NCBI GenBank assembly: GCA_946902875.1
Contig: OX336344.1
Coordinates: forward strand, 23,829,791 to 23,893,790
DNA from: Nematopogon swammerdamellus
Taxonomy: Eukaryota; Arthropoda; Insecta; Lepidoptera; Adelidae
Length of the DNA: 64,000 bases
Direction of reading: 5' to 3'
The translations under genes were made by a program, and so were the position numbers. The notes beneath the pieces were generated by a model. It did no database searches and was not told where the DNA came from. It was given only the letters and a program-made list of their open reading frames with translations. Below, in pieces: positions 57,806 to 64,000 of this stretch; positions within the stretch are counted from its first letter, which is position 1; each line of letters opens with the position of its first letter.

Positions 57806-57869
57806 TACAGTCCTACTGGTAGTACCACGGACAACAAACATTGCCCTTGGTTCTACCAGTAGGACTACG
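57806..57869 (+). other. miRNA-precursor-like hairpin
   Basis: 'agtcctactggtagtaccac' plus gg (57809-57830) pairs with 'ccttggttctaccagtagga' plus ct (about 57845-57866). There are 14 unbroken pairs, then two single mismatches, around a loop of about 14 bases. Arm length, loop size and mismatch pattern are like a pre-miRNA, but I do not recognise the mature sequence. The flanks 'acggacaacaaac' and 'acgggcaacaaac' form a direct repeat, so a small mobile element is the alternative. Confidence 0.4.
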
Positions 57870-58324
57870 CAGTAACACAACGGGCAACAAACGATTATTT
57901 CTCTATGATCGGAGGCGTCCGCGTCGCGCGGGCGCTGCGCTGTTGCGATCGCGCTGGCGCGGGCGCGGACGCGGGCGCGAGCGGTGGCGCGGGCGCGTAT
58001 TTCCGCTTCCGTCTATTGTATGGCGTCTTCCGTCTATGACGCGTATAGTACAAAGGGAGTTGCCCAAAATTACTACGAACTCGCCGAGTTTGTTTGAAGC
58101 GGAGCAGCTTTCATTCTTCGACATTTTCTCTTGCACTCCTAAAATGCCATCTCAAAAGAAGTGGCTTCGGAAGTCGCTGCTGGTTCGGTTTCAGCAGCTT
58201 TGGGTTATTTCCTCGGTTATTTCTATGGGTTTCAGGTACAGACACCAAAATTCGTGTCGTTACGTACCACAACACAGGCCATTCAAGCATCACTTGATCT
58301 TTAGATCTGAGAGTTTTCGCAAGG

Positions 58325-58576
58325 GTCGTGCGTGCGTGTGTGCGTGCGTACGTTCGTACGTACGTTCGTGCGTGCGTGAGCGAATGCATGCGTGCGTGCG
58401 TGAGTGCGTGCGTGCGTGCGTGAGTACGTGAGTGCATACGTGCTTGCGTGCGTGAGTGCGTGCTTGTGTGCTTGTATGAGTGCGTGCGTGAGTGCGTGAG
58501 TGCGTGCGTGCGTGCGTGCGTGAGTGCGTGATGCGTGCGTGTGTGCGTGCGTGAGTGCGTGCATGCGTGCGTAGAG
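58325..58576. repeat. (gtgcgtgc)n minisatellite
   Basis: About 60 imperfect 4-bp gtgc/gtgt/gagt units. The His/Thr/Ala-repeat ORFs in several minus-strand frames and the Cys/Val/Arg ORFs on the plus strand come from it. Confidence 0.95.
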
Positions 58577-58599
58577 TAAGTGCATAGGAGGTTTATCAA

Positions 58600-61395
58600 T
58601 GTAATAATGTGTTATTATGTTTCGGTCCTGGAGACGCGCTAGCACAAACCATTACATTTTGATAACAGTGTTCGGCTCGTACTATCCCCTCGTATGTACA
58701 CAATCATTAACAAATTAAACTTCAAAGTTTCAATAATAAGTACATACTTTATTTATTTTGATATGGTTATTTTGATTATTACAGCTCTCGAATAAGATAT
58801 GTAGAGCTAGGTTGTCGCGGGCGATGTTCCTAACGATTATGTTTGACGGGTCGCATTCTGTCGCGCTGAAGGCTCTCTGTGTGGGCAGTGTCGCCGCTCC
58901 GGGTCGTCGGGTGTCGCAGGGGTCGCAGCGGGGCCGCCGGGGGTCGCAGGGATCGCAGCGGGGTCGCCGGGGGACAGAGTTTGCGCGCTGTCACCGCAAT
59001 ATTTCCGGAGTCGACTCTTTTGTATTTTCTTAACAATAGTTCAGGATTAATTGAGCGTGGTTAAAAAACCAATTAAAAAACGGAAAAATCATTTAGTTAG
59101 TAGCATAATTGGCTCTTCTGGTTTAATCTTAGATTGTCTATGGATTTAATAATATTCCATTTTACACTTAAATCCTCAATATATTGATTTGGTAGTTAGT
59201 TTTGTTGGTTCGTAGTTTTTCATAACCTGCACTAATGATGAACTTGTCAACTCGGTATCGGACCGGAAATGGCTGCGGTCTGTGAAATTCGTATTTTCTA
59301 GAGTCGTACGATATTTATCGTGGAACATAATATGAGTTTTTAGATACTTTTATAATTATAATAATTATATACTGACGTAGGTATGTCGTTCTGTAACAAA
59401 CTACTTAACTCCTACATGTAATACAAAACTTTTCGCCTCCAAACTCTGCGAATGTATGTATAAGAGACTAAAATATTAAATTTATCATCGATAAAAATTC
59501 ATTATAGCATAATTCTTAGAACAATAAGTAATATAATTATAGTTCATTTCCTTTCGATATTACCTACCTCATACGTATTATAAGCTACGCGGAAGACATA
59601 CATTTATTAGATTTCGTACAATATCGTTTCTGCACGACCATCATTATGTACATACATATCAATTCCAAATGTATAATGTGACCGAGCAACAACTCTAGCG
59701 CACAATGCACGACAGAGGTACTACACGCTGCACTGCTGCACGCTGCACGCTGCACTGGCGCTAGACTACAGGGTGCTACGACGAGCGTCGCGTCGCGTGC
59801 GTCGTGGCACTAGAGCCAGCCAAACTTACACGTGGATATTTGTAAAATTGTGACATTAGGCAATAAGTCATTGCGACATTATAATATTTATTTCATTAAT
59901 ATAACTTTTCTTTATTTATCCATAAAGATTCTGTCTGACATTTGGTCAAAAAAGTTCAGAATAATTTTTGTTGAGCAAATGTCAAAATCTATATGGAAAT
60001 ACACTTTTGTATGAATATTAAAATGGCGCAATTCGCCATCGGCCCAACTTTTTTCAAAGTACTAATTCGTAAATATGAGAGAATATCGCAACTGTTTGAA
60101 ATATATATTAGATTAAGTACGTGAGTGTTTGTCTGGCCCTCGCCTTAAACCATTTTATTATCAGCAAGTGGAGCGAGCGAGCACGCATCGAGCGAAATGT
60201 CACTCCAGTATGCACCTGCGCACCGACGCACAGAGGCTGCGGCCTGCGCGCGGCACGCACGCACGCACGCACGCACGAGCAGTGAGCAGCGAGTAGTGCT
60301 GCCGTCGGTCACCTCCTAACTAGTATCCGGCCTGTATTACTTTTTATTAGATATATAAGTATATCTGGAACATTTCTGGTATTTAAATTTAATTTAACAA
60401 TAATAAATAATAAAAATCTAAATAAATGCTAAATTGATATAACATTATCTCGGTGCGTCTTGGTCTCTTAAACACCTTACACACTACATACATAAGTTTA
60501 CTAACTTATACTCTAGCTATCGTATTGTCGTTCATTTATTGTTAACTCATCTCTTTCTAATGTCTAGCTCGCGGGAGCCGGTCGTAGTCACTGCTCACTG
60601 CCACACACAACTGCACTGACGAGCGAGACTACTGTGCTACTGTGCCGCAATTCTAAAGTTGAATAAACCCGAAAATTCTAAAATTATGAGAAACACTAAA
60701 ATGTTTAAAATGAACTTCGCCCGTAACTGTTTTTATTCTGACTGAATATACATATGTGTGACTAAACTTTCATAGCAGTGCTATTTAATTTGAATTAAAG
60801 ATATATTGAGTCCTGTCAAGAATTTCAACAAATTTTCATACTTACTAAAAACACTAAACGGAATAATAATTTAAGAAAGGCTTTGATTATAGAATTAAAG
60901 ACGGACAGATTAAATTTAGCATTAGGGCATTAGGTGAATGAACCCCTGATGGAATAATGCAAAATACTGATAATATCAAGGTACTATAGAGCTGGCGTAG
61001 TCGCGAGGTGTCGAGGTGCTCACGTACTGTCGCCTCGCACACAGTCGAGGAGCTCACCTACGCGTTTGGAGAAATAATTACACTTACACGACAGTCGAGA
61101 TAACAATAAACTGAAACATTTCTAGCAGCCGACTGCACTAGCTGAGCTGAGAGAAGCCCCCGGAGACAACAGCAGTTCACCCGCTAATGTTGTTATTCTC
61201 ACCAAAATATTGGTGACTTACATCGTCACCAGATATTCCGGCTCCAACTGAGGAACCTCTTGTTAGATAAAATTGTACAAAAAATATATAAGAATGTAAC
61301 CTTATTATGAACAAAATAATTATGTAGTTTTCACAATTACACTTGGTTCATTTTTGTATGTCAGTACTGAGCACATACCTACTAGCTTTATATTT
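58600..61395. other. Non-coding interval
   Basis: No gene is supported. A short repeated 'gggtcgcagg'/'gcagcggg' tract is at 58905-58975. 'cacgctgcact' repeats lie at 59725-59757, and a (cacg)n run at 60256-60276. The rest is AT-rich with no recognisable element. Confidence 0.5.
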
Positions 61396-61530
61396 TTCCA
61401 TTAGATAGATGTAAAACCGAAAACAAAGAGAAAAGATACGCCCCGATTCCAGGCCAGGCTTCGAACCTGAATCTCTGGCACGAGACGCCAACGCATTACC
61501 AAATTCGCCACCAGGTCGTATCGTATTCCG
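61396..61530 (-). mobile_element. SINE family C copy
   Basis: On the minus strand a tRNA-like head 'tggtggcgaatttggtaatg' to 'ttcaggttcgaagcctggcc' (61525 down to 61450) is followed by a tail matching 43660-43706: 'tctctttgttttcggtttta' then catctatctaatgg. Here the tail is not repeated in inverse upstream of the head, unlike the 43.5 kb copy. Confidence 0.75.
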
Positions 61531-62440
61531 TCTAGATATTGAACAGTTGTATCTGATCTAAGTATAGTGAGGGACGCGACCTCCTGCGTTCTGTCAGTTC
61601 TCACGATTCTATCTTTCTAGTGAATAATCATTGAAAACCATTGTGTGAAACTGATTAGTGACAACAAGTAGTAATAAAAGCAATTTCAATTATTTCATTG
61701 ATTGTAATAGCTTAATTTGTTGTAATATTCAAATGAGAAAAAACACTTTTTTATGTTGTATTAAGCGTGCTGCTATAAGGTAAGGAGGTTATTTAATTAT
61801 CGTTGTCTCATAAATAAATACAATAACAATAGCTTTAACGAAATGTAAACGCACATTCCTGGCCAGCTTGTACCGTTTACACGGCGGCGGAGAGTGGGGC
61901 CGCCGAGTTGTCCCATCCCGCCGCCGCCGCCGTGTCATGTGAGCTAGTACTTCGTACATTACTCGCGCTTCCATTATTTCATTAGTTTAAAACTTAGTTC
62001 GTTCATTTAACATATTATTCAATATTTTTACAAAATTTGTTAAAAGTACCTTAGTATAAAACGGATCAATTTTAAGATAAGACAGTAAAAGTGATATTGA
62101 ACAATAAGTTGACGGTTAGGTAATGCCGTTGATATGTGAGCATTGATAATGTAGATAAGTGTGGGGTCGGTGGTGGTCGGTGGTCGGAGGTCGGGCCGAG
62201 CGGAGCGGTGTCGCCGCCGCCGGTCGCGAGCTATCACTAACGCGTTACAAAACATTATTTACAAATTACAATGACGCACAGCCTTCATTCCACACAAAAC
62301 GTTCTATGAAAAATATCAGTTTGATTATTATTTCTTAATACGATAAGGAGTACAAACATCTAGGTCAAACTACTCTCTGATCTACATTATTGTCGACGAT
62401 TTCTATCGATGGAGCGTCGGCCGGAACACACGTGCGGCCC
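61531..62440. other. Downstream flank of gene 2 (minus strand)
   Basis: Mostly AT-rich, with G/C blocks at 61880-61935 and 62165-62225. It presumably contains the 3' UTR end of the minus-strand gene; no convincing polyadenylation signal was found. Confidence 0.4.
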
Positions 62441-63036
62441 GGCCGGCGCGCTAGCTCTACACTACGCGGTGCAGGAGCAGGGCGGCGGTGCACAGAGAGA
62501 GGGCGGCGCGGAGGCGAGCGGCCGCGTTGTAGTTGACGTAGCGCGGCGGGCCGGAGGGGCGCACCTTGAGCTTGTCGCCGCGGTAGCTGTAGTCGTGGGT
62601 GGAGTTGTCGCCGGAGCCGGAGCGCGGCTCCTCCGGCGCGCTCGCTCTACATTACGCGGTGCAGGAGCAGGGCGGCGGTGCACAGAGAGAGGGCGGCGCG
62701 GAGGCGAGCGGCCGCCTTGTAGTTGACGTAGCGCGGCGGGCCGGAGGGGCGCACCTTGAGCTTGTCGCCGCGGTAGCTGTAGTCGTGGGTGGAGTTGTCG
62801 CCGGCGCCGGAGCCGGAGCGCGGCTCCTCCGGCGCGCTCGCTCTACACTACGCGGTGCAGGAGCAGGGCGGCGGTGCACAGAGAGAGGGCGGCGCGGAGG
62901 CGAGCGGCCGCGTTGTAGTTGACGTAGCGCGGCGGGCCGGAGGGGCGCACCTTGAGCTTGTCGCCGCGGTAGCTGTAGTCGTGGGTGGAGTTGTCGCCGT
63001 CGCCGGAGCCGGAGCGCGGCTCCTCCGGCGCGCTCG
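62441..63036 (-). repeat. Three extra tandem copies of the gene 2 C-terminal coding segment
   Basis: The 3' part of the gene 2 last exon (63037-63213) is repeated downstream of its stop: copy 3 at about 62841-63036, copy 2 at 62645-62840, copy 1 at 62455-62644 (periods 196, 196, 190). Each copy encodes, on the minus strand, GDNSTHDYSYRGDKLKVRPS, GPPRYVNYNAAARLRAALSL and CTAALLLHRV[VM] with its own stop (62843, 62647, 62457). Units differ mainly in the number of 6-bp ccggag/ccggcg steps, giving AGDN, SGSGDGDN, SGSGAGDN and SGSGDN forms before the STH motif. There is no acceptor in front of the copies. The Glu/Gly/Ala ORFs on the plus strand are shadows. Confidence 0.95.
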
Positions 63037-63038
63037 CT

Positions 63039-63400
63039 CTACACTACGCGGTGCAGGAGCAGGGCGGCGGTGCACAGAGAGAGGGCGGCGCGGAGGCGAG
63101 CGGCCGCGTTGTAGTTGACGTAGCGCGGCGGGCCGGAGGGGCGCACCTTGAGCTTGTCGCCGCGGTAGCTGTAGTCGTGGGTGGAGTTGTCGCCGGCGCG
63201 CGGCTCCTCCGGCACGATCGCGTTCTGTCCCTGCAGCGTCGCCGCCGACTTGGACTTGCTCTTCTTGCGCGGCCGCAGCACGACGACGGCGGGCGGCGGC
63301 GTCGGCGGGGGCGGCGGGTCGCTCGGCGTCGCTGTCGTGGTAGTGGTGGTGGTCGTGGTGGTGGTGGTCGTGGTTGTGGTGGTCGTTTGCAGTTCGATCT
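63039..63400 (-). CDS. Gene 2, last exon: Thr/Pro linker and GPI-anchor signal of a probable DIP-like protein
   Basis: On the minus strand the acceptor is gactcggcag|AG at 63401/63400, and the stop TAG is at 63041-63039. The exon is 362 bases, entered in phase 1, the same phase as the gene 1 last exon. It reads (E)IELQ, a run of about 18 Thr, SDPPPPPTPPPAVVVLRPRK, a KSKSK stretch, an N-glycosylation site (N-S-T), then YVNYNAAARLRAALSLCTAA and LLLHRVV. The small-residue NAAA followed by a hydrophobic end without a cytoplasmic tail fits a GPI signal. E-[IL]-E-L at the junction and a Thr-rich linker after Ig3 are features of DIP-type genes. The Ig exons lie beyond 64000, so family membership rests on this exon only. 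Confidence 0.7.
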
Positions 63401-63584
63401 CTGCCGAGTCAGGCACACACAATACACAACTCAACTCAATCACAAGTAACTTTGCACACAATGAGGCGATACCTATTAGACATTCAACATTGTAGGTCGG
63501 CAGGTCGGGTTTTATTTTTGTTTATCGAACGTTAAAAATAGTTTTAACGTGAAAAGGTAAATAGCTAAGAGCGTATGATGTATG

Positions 63585-64000
63585 GGGGGTGATGTATGTG
63601 TGAGTGTGTGTGTGTGTGACGTATGGAGTGCGATGTGTGTAGCGTGTGGTGTGTGGCATGTGGTGTGTAGCGTGTGGTGTGTGGCATGTGGTGTGTAGCG
63701 TGTGGTGTGTGGCGTGTGGTGTGTGGCGTGTGGTGTGTGGCATGTGGTGTGTAGCGTGTGGTGTGTGGCGTGTGGTGTGTGGCGTGTGGTGTGTGGCATG
63801 TGGTGTGTAGCGTGTGGTGTGTGGCGTGTGGTGTGTGGCGTGTGGTGTGTGGCATGTGGTGTGTAGCGTGTGGTGTGTGGCGTGTGGTGTGTGGCGTGTG
63901 GTGTGTGGCATGTGGTGTGTAGCGTGAGGTGTGTGGCATGTGGTGTGTAGCGTGTTGTGTGTGGCGTGTGATGTGTAGCGTGTGGTGTGTGGCGTGTGGC
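63585..64000. repeat. (gtgtgtggcgtgtg)n minisatellite, continuing past the window
   Basis: Units of gtgtggcatgtg / gtgtagcgtgtg / gtgtggcgtgtg alternate, in places as a roughly 56-bp higher-order unit (for example 63655-63910). It lies in the intron upstream of the gene 2 last exon. Minus-strand His/Thr/Pro-repeat ORFs in three frames are artefacts. Confidence 0.95.

Noticed and set aside
58111..58645. His/Thr/Ala-repeat ORFs of up to 162 codons on the minus strand
   Set aside because: They read the (gtgcgtgc)n minisatellite in several frames; their only non-repeat part has no recognisable domain.
62409..63495. Repeated Glu/Gly/Ala-rich ORFs on the plus strand at 62.4-63.5 kb
   Set aside because: They are antisense shadows of the four tandem copies of the minus-strand exon, which has the splice site, the linker and the GPI tail.
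63512..63939. His/Thr/Pro-repeat ORFs near the right edge
   Set aside because: Three frames of the same (gtgtgtggcgtgtg)n minisatellite give near-identical peptides, a clear repeat artefact.

Overview
This is a eukaryotic, almost certainly lepidopteran (moth or butterfly) window. The coding parts are spliced exons of insect neural Ig-superfamily genes. The background is AT-rich DNA with short, very G/C-rich islands. Much of the rest is repeats of kinds common in Lepidoptera: tRNA-derived SINEs, truncated LINEs, decayed piggyBac, mariner and Gypsy pieces, foldback elements and MITEs. Nothing looks bacterial, organellar or CRISPR-like. The species cannot be named from the sequence alone.

Only two host genes can be supported. 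Gene 1 (+ strand) is the 3' half of a DIP/lachesin-type cell-surface protein, with exons at 25939-26070, 28159-28278, 28797-28967 and 30096-30328. All introns are phase 1. The joined exons give the end of Ig2, a whole Ig3 and a short linker with a GPI-type hydrophobic tail. Exons for the signal peptide, Ig1 and the start of Ig2 were not found and probably lie upstream of the window. Gene 2 (- strand) is seen only as its last exon, 63400 down to 63039. It has the same phase-1 entry, a matching E-[L/I]-E-L start, a poly-Thr/Pro linker and a GPI-type tail, so it is probably a second gene of the family. The two genes point towards each other, with about 33 kb of repeat-rich DNA between their stop codons.

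Layout: 1-25 kb holds MITEs, G/C minisatellites, a LINE 3' end, SINE copies, a 1.44 kb foldback element and a piggyBac remnant. 25.9-30.3 kb is gene 1, with a dead LINE in one intron. 30.8-32.8 kb is a run of four TIR/foldback elements. 34-38 kb has SINEs and single units related to the 130-bp satellite that fills 38.3-40.1 kb. A near-perfect palindrome lies at 40.5-41.0 kb. 42-57 kb is mixed repeats. 57.8-64 kb has a miRNA-like hairpin, minisatellites and the gene 2 exon.

The most unusual signal is that exon ends of both genes have been tandemly amplified. In gene 1 the last part of the Ig3 exon, with its splice donor, is present 8 times in a 108-bp (36-codon) repeat running into the intron. 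A scrambled copy of the Ig2 exon end with its donor lies just after the first exon. In gene 2 the C-terminal coding segment with its stop codon is present 4 times (190-196 bp).
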